DNA of 11,769 nucleotides from Hyphomonadaceae bacterium. GTDB lineage: Bacteria; Pseudomonadota; Alphaproteobacteria; Caulobacterales; Aquidulcibacteraceae. Location of the stretch: contig JALOSP010000014.1 in the NCBI GenBank assembly GCA_025458365.1, positions 1 through 11,769 on the forward strand. The letters are read 5' to 3'. This document shows, one piece after another, positions 1-6,399 of the stretch (its first letter is position 1; the number at the start of each line of letters is the position of its first letter). The translations under genes were made by a program, and so were the position numbers. The notes beneath the pieces were generated by a model. The model searched no databases and was not told the origin of the DNA. It saw only the letters and a program-made list of their open reading frames with translations.

Positions 1-313
1 GATCCGGCACGGTGACAAGCAGCCGGATCGCGGCAAGACTGGCTGCGCCCAAGGCCCCCCAGCACCATGCGCAATGGCCCAGGATTGTGGCAATCCCGGC
101 CGCCTGAACTGCGCCCCCGGCAGCCTGCCCGTCCAGACACCGGCTGGCATGGGCCAGCAATGCCTCGGGCGAAACGGCCACCTGCGTCAGGCACAGTCCG
201 GCCAGTCCGGTCCATGCAGCGACTTCGGCCACCTTGACCCAATCGGTCCTGACTGTAGCCGACAGTGGCTGCGGTCGGGCTGCGTGCGCTGAGGGCATGG
301 GCAGGGCGTTCAT
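1..313 (-). CDS. Unrecognised small membrane protein, N-terminal part (partial)
   Basis: This is the first 104 codons of a minus-strand reading frame that stays open to the left edge; I do not recognise the family. The ATG at 313-311 is preceded, 8 nt away, by AAGGA (complement of TCCTT at 322-326), a good ribosome binding site. The first 25 or so residues are polar and rich in Pro and Ala. A hydrophobic helix follows at about residues 28-47, then a short loop with Cys59, then a second hydrophobic stretch from about residue 72 containing the motif GHCAWCW (residues 79-85). The paired cysteines and the His-Trp context suggest metal, heme or redox chemistry in the membrane, but that is inference. 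The gene is divergent from ccoN and shares its regulatory region, including the FNR/FixK box, so joint low-oxygen control is plausible. A spurious frame in GC-rich DNA is the alternative; the start signal and the membrane pattern argue against it. Confidence 0.55.
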   Translation of the reverse strand, partial: MNALPMPSAHAARPQPLSATVRTDWVKVAEVAAWTGLAGLCLTQVAVSPEALLAHASRCLDGQAAGGAVQAAGIATILGHCAWCWGALGAASLAAIRLLVTVPD

Positions 314-390
314 GACGGTGATCCTTTGCAGCAGCGGGGCCGACGACCGGACTTCGCGGCCAGAGTGCAGGCAAAGCCTCGTGCACGTTT

Positions 391-406
391 CGTTTCCACG
401 GAAACG
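391..406. promoter_or_regulatory. Palindrome CGTTTCC-N2-GGAAACG
   Basis: Perfect 7-bp arms surround a 2-bp centre, so this reads as a candidate operator rather than an RNA hairpin (the loop would be too short unless the last pair opens). It is flanked nearly symmetrically by two GTGCAC hexamers at 381-386 and 412-417. The equivalent site near fur (11041-11056) keeps all but one arm position. It does not match the Irr ICE motif that I know. The binding protein is unknown. Confidence 0.5.
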
Positions 407-424
407 GAGTTGTGCACCAAGCCT

Positions 425-438
425 TTGATTTTGATCAA
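425..438. promoter_or_regulatory. FNR/FixK-type box, perfect (TTGATTTTGATCAA)
   Basis: The sequence matches the FNR/FixK/FnrL consensus TTGAT-N4-ATCAA at every defined base. Low-oxygen activators of this family control ccoNOQP operons in many alphaproteobacteria. The site is centred at 431.5, between the divergent left-edge gene and ccoN. If it acts as a class II activator site at about -41.5, the ccoN transcript would begin near 473. That leaves a leader of about 260 nt, long enough to hold the stem-loops described below. No convincing -10 box was found on either strand. Confidence 0.8.
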
Positions 439-447
439 TTTGCTCCA

Positions 448-469
448 GTTTTGACGATTCCGTCAAAAC
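448..469. promoter_or_regulatory. Inverted repeat, arms GTTTTGACG / CGTCAAAAC
   Basis: Perfect 9-bp arms are separated by the 4 bases ATTC. Its core, TGACG-N4-CGTCA, has the same 5-4-5 geometry as the neighbouring FNR box but different half-sites, and it recurs at 535-548. Its centre (458.5) is 27 bp from the FNR box centre. If ccoN transcription starts near 473 the palindrome would cover the core promoter, which would suit a repressor. An equivalent with changed but still largely symmetric arms is present near fur (11098-11119). Confidence 0.55.
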
Positions 470-534
470 GCGAATTGATCTAAGCGCCTGCAAGACTGTG
501 GGTCGATGCGACCAGACCGCGCACTCTGCAAAAA

Positions 535-548
535 TGACGCCAGCGTCA
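535..548. promoter_or_regulatory. Palindrome TGACGC-CA-GCGTCA
   Basis: Perfect 6-bp arms surround a 2-bp centre. The core TGACG-N4-CGTCA is identical in half-sites and spacing to the core of the palindrome at 452-465, lying 83 bp further towards ccoN. Two identical 14-bp dyads in one upstream region suggest two sites for one dimeric regulator. The site is outside the duplicated repeat. Confidence 0.45.
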
Positions 549-615
549 GGCCCTGCGTCAGCATGCCGCGCGACACACCGTCAACTGCCGTAAACGCATG
601 TCACGTGCGAACAAA

Positions 616-640
616 CCCCGGTCCAATCCTGGACGTGGGG
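616..640 (+). promoter_or_regulatory. Predicted stem-loop 1 in the ccoN leader
   Basis: CCCC (616-619) pairs with GGGG (637-640), and GTCCA (621-625) pairs with TGGAC (630-634) around an ATCC loop. A small internal loop separates the two stems. No T-run follows, so it is not an obvious intrinsic terminator. The rest of 486-735 holds no gene that I can support. Confidence 0.4.
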
Positions 641-665
641 CCGGTCTGTTCGGGTCCGTTCTCGT

Positions 666-697
666 GTCTGAACCAGCCGGTAAACGCTGGTGCAGAC
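666..697 (+). promoter_or_regulatory. Predicted stem-loop 2 in the ccoN leader
   Basis: Arms 666-677 and 686-697 are 12 nt each and pair at 11 of 12 positions, with one A-G mismatch (671/692). GTCTG pairs with CAGAC, and CCAGC pairs with GCTGG, around an 8-nt loop. It ends only 24 nt before the first possible ccoN ATG (721). There is no T-run after it, which argues for an RNA structural or regulatory role rather than termination. Confidence 0.5.
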
Positions 698-730
698 CCA
701 CCTCCAGGAACAATCCAACCATGGGGGTGG
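698..730 (+). promoter_or_regulatory. Possible sequestrator of the ccoN ribosome binding site
   Basis: CCACCTCC (698-705) can pair over 8 bp, with one U-G wobble, with GGGGGTGG (723-730). That G-rich stretch is the only good Shine-Dalgarno-like sequence for the ATG at 736. The 17-nt loop between them contains AGGA (706-709) and reaches into the alternative ATG at 721. Pairing would hide the 736 start. This is a prediction from base pairing only. Confidence 0.35.
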
Positions 731-735
731 CACAT

Positions 736-2424
736 ATGGCTGTGCAATCAACCGGGTCCGGCACACTCAAGGGATATGGCATCCCCGGGCAACGTCCGGA
801 CGTTATCTTTGCAGCAGTTGTTTGCGGCCTTGGCCTGATCTGGGCCATGGCGGTTGCCGCGCTGGGCTATGAGCCTGAAATGCGCGCGCAGGGCTGGATC
901 TACGGGACGGGCTTCGTGCTCGGCCTGTTCGGTCTGGCGATTGCCGGGTCCAAGGGCCATCTGGCCGTGGACGAGACCCGATACAATGACAGCATCATCA
1001 AATGGGGTGTCGGCCTGTCCACATTCTGGGGGATTGTCGGCATGCTGGTGGGCGTGGTGATTGCCGCCCAGCTGGCGTTTCCCAAGCAGCTCTACTTCGA
1101 GCAATTCGGCTTCCTGAACTTTGGCCGCCTGCGCCCGATCCACACCAGCGCGGTGATCTTTGCGTTCGGTGGCAACGTGCTTCTGGCCACCAGTTTCTAC
1201 GTGGTGCAACGCACAAGCCGGGCCCGCCTGTTTGGCGGCATCCTGCCCTGGTTCGTGCTGTGCGGCTATCAGCTGTTCATCGTGGCAGCGGCCTCTGGCT
1301 ACCTCACCGGGGTCACCGCCGGGCAGGAATATGCCGAGCCGGAATGGTTCACCGATCTTTGGCTGACTGTCGTCTGGGTGGCCTATCTGCTGGTGTTCCT
1401 GGGCACGCTGTGGAAGCGCAAGGAGCCGCATATCTATGTGGCCAACTGGTTCTACCTGGCGTTCATCGTCACCATTGCGGTGCTGCACCTGGTCAACAAT
1501 GCCGGTCTGCCGATTTCGCCATGGTCGAAGGAGAGCTATCCACTGTTCTCTGGCGTGCAGAACGCGCTGACCCAATGGTGGTACGGCCACAATGCCGTGG
1601 GTTTCTTCCTGACCGCCGGCTTCCTCGGGATCATGTACTATTTCATTCCGAAGCAGGCTGACCGTCCGGTCTTCTCCTACCAGTTGTCGATCGTCCACTT
1701 CTGGGCCTTGATCTTCGTCTACATCTGGGCCGGTCCCCACCACTTGCACTATACGGCCCTGCCGCAATGGGCGCAGACCCTGGGCATGACCTTCTCGATC
1801 ATCCTGTGGATGCCCTCGTGGGGTGGCATGATCAACGGCCTGATGACCCTGTCGGGCGCCTGGGACAAGCTGCGCACCGATCCGGTGTTGCGGATGCTGG
1901 TCGCCTCGCTCGCCTTCTACGGGATGAGCACGTTTGAAGGCCCCGTGATGTCGATCCGGGCGGTGAACTCGCTGTCGCACTACACGGACTGGACAATCGG
2001 CCACGTGCACTCCGGTGCCCTCGGCTGGGTCGCCATGGTGTCGTTCGGCGCGCTCTACTGCCTGACGCCGTGGCTGTGGCGCCGGGCACGGCTCTACTCG
2101 CTGAAGCTGGTCGAGACCCACTTCTGGCTCTCCACCATTGGCATCCTGTTCTACATTTCCGCGATGTGGGTGTCGGGGATCATGCAAGGCCTGATGTGGC
2201 GGGCTTACAACGAGTTCGGGTTCCTCGAATACTCGTTCGTCCAGACCGTGGACGCCATGCAGCCTTACTACATCGTGCGGGCCTTTGGCGGGCTCCTGTT
2301 CCTGGCTGGTGCCTGTGTGATGGCCTGGAACCTCTGGAAGACGGCAAAGGGTGACGTGCGTGCCTCCGAAGTCGCCGACGAGACCCCCGCCATGGCGCAA
2401 CCCTCACTGGCGCCTGCCGAGTGA
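736..2424 (+). CDS. ccoN: Cytochrome c oxidase cbb3-type, catalytic subunit I (CcoN/FixN)
   Basis: This is the heme-copper oxidase subunit that reduces oxygen to water and pumps protons in the inner membrane; it carries heme b, heme b3 and CuB. The 562-residue protein is hydrophobic throughout. Expected metal ligands are visible: His136 in RPIHTS (low-spin heme b), CuB histidines His285 (WWYGHN) and His335-His336 (AGPHHLHY), the cross-link tyrosine Tyr329 six residues before, and His423/His425 in GHVHSG (heme b3 and heme b). The start at 736 is chosen because GGGGGTGG lies 5 nt upstream and the protein then begins MAVQS. ATG 721 is also possible, with AGGA 11 nt upstream. The frame is open further upstream to 598, but that stretch is basic and unlike CcoN. 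It is first in a ccoNOQP run and has a perfect FNR/FixK box about 300 bp upstream. The C-terminal tail of about 20 residues, rich in Ala, Pro and Glu, is probably cytoplasmic. Confidence 0.97.
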   Translation: MAVQSTGSGTLKGYGIPGQRPDVIFAAVVCGLGLIWAMAVAALGYEPEMRAQGWIYGTGFVLGLFGLAIAGSKGHLAVDETRYNDSIIKWGVGLSTFWGIVGMLVGVVIAAQLAFPKQLYFEQFGFLNFGRLRPIHTSAVIFAFGGNVLLATSFYVVQRTSRARLFGGILPWFVLCGYQLFIVAAASGYLTGVTAGQEYAEPEWFTDLWLTVVWVAYLLVFLGTLWKRKEPHIYVANWFYLAFIVTIAVLHLVNNAGLPISPWSKESYPLFSGVQNALTQWWYGHNAVGFFLTAGFLGIMYYFIPKQADRPVFSYQLSIVHFWALIFVYIWAGPHHLHYTALPQWAQTLGMTFSIILWMPSWGGMINGLMTLSGAWDKLRTDPVLRMLVASLAFYGMSTFEGPVMSIRAVNSLSHYTDWTIGHVHSGALGWVAMVSFGALYCLTPWLWRRARLYSLKLVETHFWLSTIGILFYISAMWVSGIMQGLMWRAYNEFGFLEYSFVQTVDAMQPYYIVRAFGGLLFLAGACVMAWNLWKTAKGDVRASEVADETPAMAQPSLAPAE

Positions 2425-2449
2425 CCCCGCAACCAGAAGGAATCCTCCA

Positions 2450-3187
2450 ATGCTGTTGAAAAACCACGGGGTCTTCGAACGTCACACGATGGTGCTGGTT
2501 GCCGGCATCCTGGTTGTGATCTCGATTGGTGGCCTCATCGAAATCGCCCCTCTGTTCAAGATCGATTCCACCATCGAGGAAGTGGACGGGGTCCGCCCCT
2601 ACACGCCACTCGAACTGGTCGGGCGCAACGTCTACATCCGGGAGGGGTGCTACACCTGCCACTCCCAGATGATCCGTCCGCTGCGCGACGAGGTGGAGCG
2701 TTACGGTCACTACAGCCTTGCTGCCGAGAGCATGTATGACCGGCCTTTCCAGTGGGGCTCCAAGCGCACCGGACCCGACCTTGCCCGCGTCGGTGGCAAG
2801 TATTCTGACGCCTGGCAGGTCCAGCACTTGCGCGATCCGCGCTCGGTGGTGCCCGAATCGATCATGCCGCCCTACGCCTTCCTCGCCGACAACGAGGTCG
2901 ACACGAGGCATATTGACAAGCACCTGCTGGCCAATGCCCGTCTGGGTGTTCCCTACACCGAGGCCTCCATCGAGAATGCCGCCCGCGACCTGCTGGCCCA
3001 GGCCGACCCGATGGGCGACACGGCCGGTGTCGAGGAACGCTACGGCGCAGACGTCAACATCCGCGATTTCGATGGCGACCCCAAAAGGGTGACCGAGATG
3101 GACGCGCTGGTGGCCTATCTGCAGGTGCTGGGCACGATGGTCGATTTCTCGACCTACGAGCCTGAAAAAGCTGAAAACCTGCGCTGA
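2450..3187 (+). CDS. ccoO: Cytochrome c oxidase cbb3-type, mono-heme subunit II (CcoO/FixO)
   Basis: This membrane-anchored monoheme cytochrome c passes electrons from CcoP to the CcoN active site. The 245-residue protein has one N-terminal membrane helix at about residues 13-33 and then a periplasmic domain. The heme attachment motif CYTCH is at residues 67-71 (EGCYTCHSQ). A methionine in SIMPPYAF is the likely second axial ligand. The region [14 protein letters not shown] just after the heme site is typical of CcoO. ATG 2450 is preceded by AGAAGGA with an 8-nt spacer, and the gene begins 25 nt after ccoN, in the usual cco order. Nothing appears truncated. Confidence 0.97.
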   Translation: MLLKNHGVFERHTMVLVAGILVVISIGGLIEIAPLFKIDSTIEEVDGVRPYTPLELVGRNVYIREGCYTCHSQMIRPLRDEVERYGHYSLAAESMYDRPFQWGSKRTGPDLARVGGKYSDAWQVQHLRDPRSVVPESIMPPYAFLADNEVDTRHIDKHLLANARLGVPYTEASIENAARDLLAQADPMGDTAGVEERYGADVNIRDFDGDPKRVTEMDALVAYLQVLGTMVDFSTYEPEKAENLR

Positions 3188-3199
3188 AGAGGCCCGACC

Positions 3200-3400
3200 A
3201 TGACGTATGAAGCCCTCGCCTCCTTCGCCCAGACCAGTGGCGTTGTCTATTTCGCCGCCGTGTTCGCAGGCGTCTGCATCTACACATTCTGGCCCTCCAA
3301 CAAGGCCAGGTTCAACAAGGCCGCCCACATGCCGCTGATGTCGGATGACATGCTGTCGGGCGAAGCGAGCATTGGAGACAAGACCAATGGCCAAGCGTGA
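3200..3400 (+). CDS. ccoQ: Cytochrome c oxidase cbb3-type, small subunit IV (CcoQ/FixQ)
   Basis: The 66-residue protein has one membrane helix (about residues 14-31) followed by a short polar tail. The family signature is clear: YEALASFAQT at the start, then WPSNKARFNKAA after the helix. CcoQ is the accessory subunit that stabilises the cbb3 complex, in particular CcoP association. GAAGAGG stands 7 nt before ATG 3200. The gene starts 12 nt after ccoO and its last 14 nt overlap the start of ccoP. The tail past the KARF motif is about 25 residues and ends DKTNGQA; the extra length helps produce the overlap with ccoP. Confidence 0.95.
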   Translation: MTYEALASFAQTSGVVYFAAVFAGVCIYTFWPSNKARFNKAAHMPLMSDDMLSGEASIGDKTNGQA

Positions 3401-4256
3401 AGTCGATGACGTCTCGGGCGTCGAAACCACCGGTCACGAATGGGATGGCATCCGTGAACTGGACAATCCGCTGCCACGCTGGTGGGTGCTGGTATTCTAT
3501 GCCACGATTGTCTGGGCCGTGGTCTATTGGGTTGCCATGCCGGCCTGGCCCTTGTGGAACTCCTACACCACGGGTTTGCGCGGCCACTCCGACCGGGCCA
3601 ATGTGGCCTCCGAACTGACCGGCCTGCAAACTGCCCGCGCCCCGATGTTCACCCAGCTGGATGCCACCCCATTGGCTCAAGTCGGCTCCAATGCGGACCT
3701 GATGCAATTCACCATGGAAGCCGGCAAGGCGGTGTTCAACGACAATTGCTCCACCTGCCATGGTGCAGGCGGGCAGGGGGCGAAGGGCTACCCCAGCCTG
3801 GTGGACGATGTCTGGCTGTGGGATGGCACTGTGGATGGCATTCACGCCACGCTGCAGCACGGCATCCGGTCGGGCAAGGATGAAGCGCGCTTTTCCATGA
3901 TGCCCGCCTATGGCCGCGACGGCATGCTGCAGGCCGCGCAGATCAGCGACCTCACCGAGTTCGTCTGGAGCCTGTCGCACACCCAGGACGTGAACCGGGC
4001 AGCGGCCACCCGAGGGGCCGAATTGTTCGCCACCAATTGCGTCAGCTGCCATGGCGCCGATGGCAAGGGCGACCCGACCTTTGGGGCACCGAACCTGACC
4101 GATGCCGAATGGCTCTATGGCCCGACCAAGGCTGACATCAGCGGCCAGATCTACGAAGGCCGGGGCGGCGTGATGCCAGCTTTCGGCGACCGGTTGAGCC
4201 CGTCACAGGTCCGGGCGGTGGCTGTCTACGTCCATTCGCTGGGCGGAGGCACCTGA
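3387..4256 (+). CDS. ccoP: Cytochrome c oxidase cbb3-type, di-heme subunit III (CcoP/FixP)
   Basis: This di-heme cytochrome c is the entry point for electrons into the cbb3 oxidase. The 289 residues comprise a cytoplasmic N-terminus with the family pattern GHEWDGIRELDNPLPRWW, one membrane helix at about residues 32-54, and two periplasmic cytochrome c domains. Heme motifs are CSTCH at 121-125 and CVSCH at 218-222. Later methionines in MMPAYG and GVMPAFG are likely axial ligands. ATG 3387 is chosen because GGAG lies 9 nt upstream and the protein then begins MAKREVDD; the start codon lies inside the end of ccoQ, which suggests translational coupling. The length is normal for the family. Confidence 0.97.
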   Translation: MAKREVDDVSGVETTGHEWDGIRELDNPLPRWWVLVFYATIVWAVVYWVAMPAWPLWNSYTTGLRGHSDRANVASELTGLQTARAPMFTQLDATPLAQVGSNADLMQFTMEAGKAVFNDNCSTCHGAGGQGAKGYPSLVDDVWLWDGTVDGIHATLQHGIRSGKDEARFSMMPAYGRDGMLQAAQISDLTEFVWSLSHTQDVNRAAATRGAELFATNCVSCHGADGKGDPTFGAPNLTDAEWLYGPTKADISGQIYEGRGGVMPAFGDRLSPSQVRAVAVYVHSLGGGT

Positions 4257-4285
4257 AGGGGTGCTGAAACCGCCATACACCATAC

Positions 4286-4318
4286 CCCGCGCGGCTTTCT
4301 CCTCCCCGGTCGCGCGGG
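4286..4318 (+). terminator. Possible intercistronic stem-loop between ccoP and ccoG
   Basis: CCCGCGCG (4286-4293) and CGCGCGGG (4311-4318) are perfect 8-bp arms around a 17-nt pyrimidine-rich loop, followed by TCTTTCTCC. It sits in the 90-bp gap between the structural and assembly gene runs. It may act as a partial terminator or an mRNA processing or stability element that lowers expression of ccoGHIS relative to ccoNOQP. The following tract is only weakly T-rich, so full termination is doubtful. Confidence 0.45.
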
Positions 4319-4346
4319 TCTTTCTCCTGCGGGAAGCAGATGCACG

Positions 4347-5858
4347 ATGGCCGACATGGCAACTCTGATCGACAAGAAGTCCGCTCCATCCCAACCGGTG
4401 GAAGCGTTTGATGGCATCGCGCGCGCCAACGTCGATGCGGTGAACGCCGCCAAGTCCCGCGAACTCTATGAGAAGCGCCAGCAAATCTATCCCAAGACGG
4501 TCAAGGGCACCTGGCGCACGATCAAATGGGTCTCGATGATCGTATTTCTGGCGATCTACTACGCGGTGCCGTTCCTGCGTTGGGACCGGCCCGGCGCCGC
4601 GCCCGACCAGATGGTGCTGGTCGATTTTCCCGGTCTGCGGGTTTATCTCGGTCCGGTCGATCTGTGGCCGCAGGATTTCTATATCGTTTCGGGTATCCTG
4701 ATCCTGTCGGCGGTGGCGCTGTTTCTGGCCAGCGCCTTGTTTGGTCGGGTGTGGTGCGGATTTGCCTGTCCGCAAACCGTCTGGACCGATCTCTATATCG
4801 CGGTGGAAACCGCCATCGAGGGTGATCGCAACCAGCGCATCCGGCTGGACCGGGCCCCGATGAGTTTCGAGAAGGCCTGGAAGAAGGGTCTGAAGCACGC
4901 AATCTGGCTGGTGATCGCGCTGGCCACCGGTGGCTGGTTCGTGGCCTACTTTCACGACGCACCAACCCTGTTCAAAGGCTTCTTCACCGGCCAGGCGCCG
5001 CTGTCGGCCTATGGTTTTGCAGGCCTTCTGACCTTCACCACCTATGCGCTGGCCGGAACAATGCGCGAGCAGGTCTGCACCTACATGTGCCCCTGGCCGC
5101 GCATCCAGGGCGCAATGCTGGACAATGAATCACTCTCGGTGACCTATCTGTATGACCGTGGCGATCCGCGCGGGCCGCACAAGAAGAACGAGACCTGGGA
5201 CGGGCGCGGTGATTGCATAGACTGCAAGCAATGTGTGGCGGCCTGCCCGGCCGGCATCGACATCCGCGACGGGTTGCAGATCGAGTGCATCAATTGCGCG
5301 CTCTGCATCGATGCCTGCGACGAGATCATGGACAAGGTGGGCCGCCCGCGCGGCCTGATCGCTTATGACAGCGAAAAGAACATGGAGCGTCGCGCCGCTG
5401 GCCAGAAGAACCAGTGGAACTTCATCCGGGGCCGCACGGTGTTTTATGCCGGTCTGCTGGTGGCGATCAGTGCCGTGCTGCTGGGCTCGCTCCTGCTGCG
5501 CACCACGATGACGGTCAATGTGATCCGGGACCGGGCCCCGCTGTTTGTCCAGCTCTCCGACGGCAAGGTGCGCAATGCCTACACCATCAAGGTGGTCAAC
5601 AAGACCGAGTTGGACCAGACCTATTCGGCCCAGTTCGAGGGGCTGAATGGTGCTATGTTGAGTAACCTGGATGGCCCCGTGCCCAATGGTGTGCTGACCC
5701 TGAAGGCCCCGGCAGGCGGCACTTCCAGCGCCCGGGTGTTCCTGGTGGCCGACCCGGCGCGGGTCACCGGCAATTCTGTGGATCTGACACTGGTGGTGGA
5801 GTCGCAGGTTGACGGCAAGTCCGCCCGCAGCCGCTCCATGTTCTTTGCCCGAAACTGA
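4347..5858 (+). CDS. ccoG: Cbb3 oxidase accessory protein CcoG (FixG/RdxA family)
   Basis: The 503-residue inner-membrane protein has a polytopic N-terminal half, a ferredoxin-like domain with two 4Fe-4S binding motifs, and a C-terminal membrane helix followed by an Ig-like FixG domain. The cluster cysteines are C290, C293, C296, C300 and C314, C317, C320, C324. Two further CxxxC motifs in the membrane part, C137/C141 (WCGFACPQ) and C244/C248 (VCTYMCPW), are conserved in the family. CcoG has been described as a cupric reductase that prepares copper for cbb3 assembly; assigning that activity here rests on homology. ATG 4347 is used; the purine-rich GGGAAG lies about 10 nt upstream, and ATG 4356 would be an alternative. 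The gene is 90 bp after ccoP and 13 bp before ccoH. Confidence 0.95.
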   Translation: MADMATLIDKKSAPSQPVEAFDGIARANVDAVNAAKSRELYEKRQQIYPKTVKGTWRTIKWVSMIVFLAIYYAVPFLRWDRPGAAPDQMVLVDFPGLRVYLGPVDLWPQDFYIVSGILILSAVALFLASALFGRVWCGFACPQTVWTDLYIAVETAIEGDRNQRIRLDRAPMSFEKAWKKGLKHAIWLVIALATGGWFVAYFHDAPTLFKGFFTGQAPLSAYGFAGLLTFTTYALAGTMREQVCTYMCPWPRIQGAMLDNESLSVTYLYDRGDPRGPHKKNETWDGRGDCIDCKQCVAACPAGIDIRDGLQIECINCALCIDACDEIMDKVGRPRGLIAYDSEKNMERRAAGQKNQWNFIRGRTVFYAGLLVAISAVLLGSLLLRTTMTVNVIRDRAPLFVQLSDGKVRNAYTIKVVNKTELDQTYSAQFEGLNGAMLSNLDGPVPNGVLTLKAPAGGTSSARVFLVADPARVTGNSVDLTLVVESQVDGKSARSRSMFFARN

Positions 5859-5871
5859 AGGGAACCCTGAC

Positions 5872-6393
5872 ATGACCGCACTTGCCCACCCCTTGCGCCC
5901 CGATCCGGCACGTCCAGTCCGGATTCTGAAGGGTTGGCATGTGTTCGCGATCTTTGCAGCCATGTTCGGGGTGATCATTGCGGTGAATGCCACTTTCATC
6001 ACGCTGGCGCTGAAGACCTTCTCTGGCGAGAGTGATCACGCCTATATGGAAGGCCTGCGCTTCAACGAGCAGATTGCCGCCAACCACGTGCAGGCCGCCC
6101 AGGGCTGGACCATGAAACTGTCGATGGCGCGTGGTGCTGGCGGCGATGCCCGGTTTACTGCCAGTCTGCGCGATGCCGCAGGAGACCCTGTGACCGGTGT
6201 GGCCATGACCGGGCTGGTCGGGCGACCCACATCCGACGGGCAGGACAGGCCGCTCACCTTCTCCGAGGAAGCACCCGGCGAATACGTCGCCGGGGTGGAC
6301 CGGCTGGGACCCGGGCGCTGGTTGTTTGCGGTCGAGGCCACGCGCGACGGTGACGCGCCGTTCAAGGCCGAAACCCGCGTGTCGTTGCGGTAG
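5872..6393 (+). CDS. ccoH: Cbb3 oxidase assembly protein CcoH (FixH)
   Basis: This is a FixH-family protein of 173 residues with one membrane helix (about residues 22-46, starting in the typical GWHVFAIF motif) and a periplasmic beta-rich domain. The segment YMEGLRFNEQIAANHVQAAQGW is a recognisable FixH pattern. In other bacteria CcoH is needed for assembly and stability of cbb3 and binds CcoN or the assembly complex. The ATG at 5872 follows AAGGGAA with a good spacer and lies 13 bp after the ccoG stop. The gene order G-H-I-S is the standard one. The end (TAG at 6391-6393) is 6 bp before ccoI. Confidence 0.93.
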   Translation: MTALAHPLRPDPARPVRILKGWHVFAIFAAMFGVIIAVNATFITLALKTFSGESDHAYMEGLRFNEQIAANHVQAAQGWTMKLSMARGAGGDARFTASLRDAAGDPVTGVAMTGLVGRPTSDGQDRPLTFSEEAPGEYVAGVDRLGPGRWLFAVEATRDGDAPFKAETRVSLR

Positions 6394-6399
6394 CCTGAC

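Larger units (their letters stand above)
378..480. repeat. Regulatory direct repeat, copy 1 (upstream of ccoN)
   Basis: This stretch aligns without gaps to 11028-11130. From 381 to 480 there are 79 identical bases out of 100, counted by hand, and 16 of the 21 differences are transitions. It contains, in order, a palindrome (391-406) inside a GTGCAC/GTGCAC pair (381-386, 412-417), a perfect FNR/FixK-type box (425-438), and a 9-bp-arm inverted repeat (448-469). Similarity stops abruptly after 480. It lies 65 bp upstream of the left-edge minus-strand gene and about 255 bp upstream of ccoN. It may be a duplicated promoter module or a dispersed repeat; both remain open. Confidence 0.85.

Noticed and set aside
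598..735. N-terminal extension of ccoN from the ATG at 598
   Set aside because: The extra 46 residues are basic and polar, unlike any CcoN N-terminus, and overlap predicted leader stem-loops. Good start signals lie at 736 (or 721).
506..838. Open frame of 110 codons upstream of and overlapping ccoN
   Set aside because: It has no clear ribosome binding site, no recognisable family, and overlaps ccoN out of frame.
748..2400. A 550-codon open frame on the minus strand opposite ccoN
   Set aside because: It lies wholly antisense to a clear ccoN, is rich in His, Arg, Gln and Pro, and shows no family motif. Long antisense frames are common in GC-rich genes with strong third-position bias.
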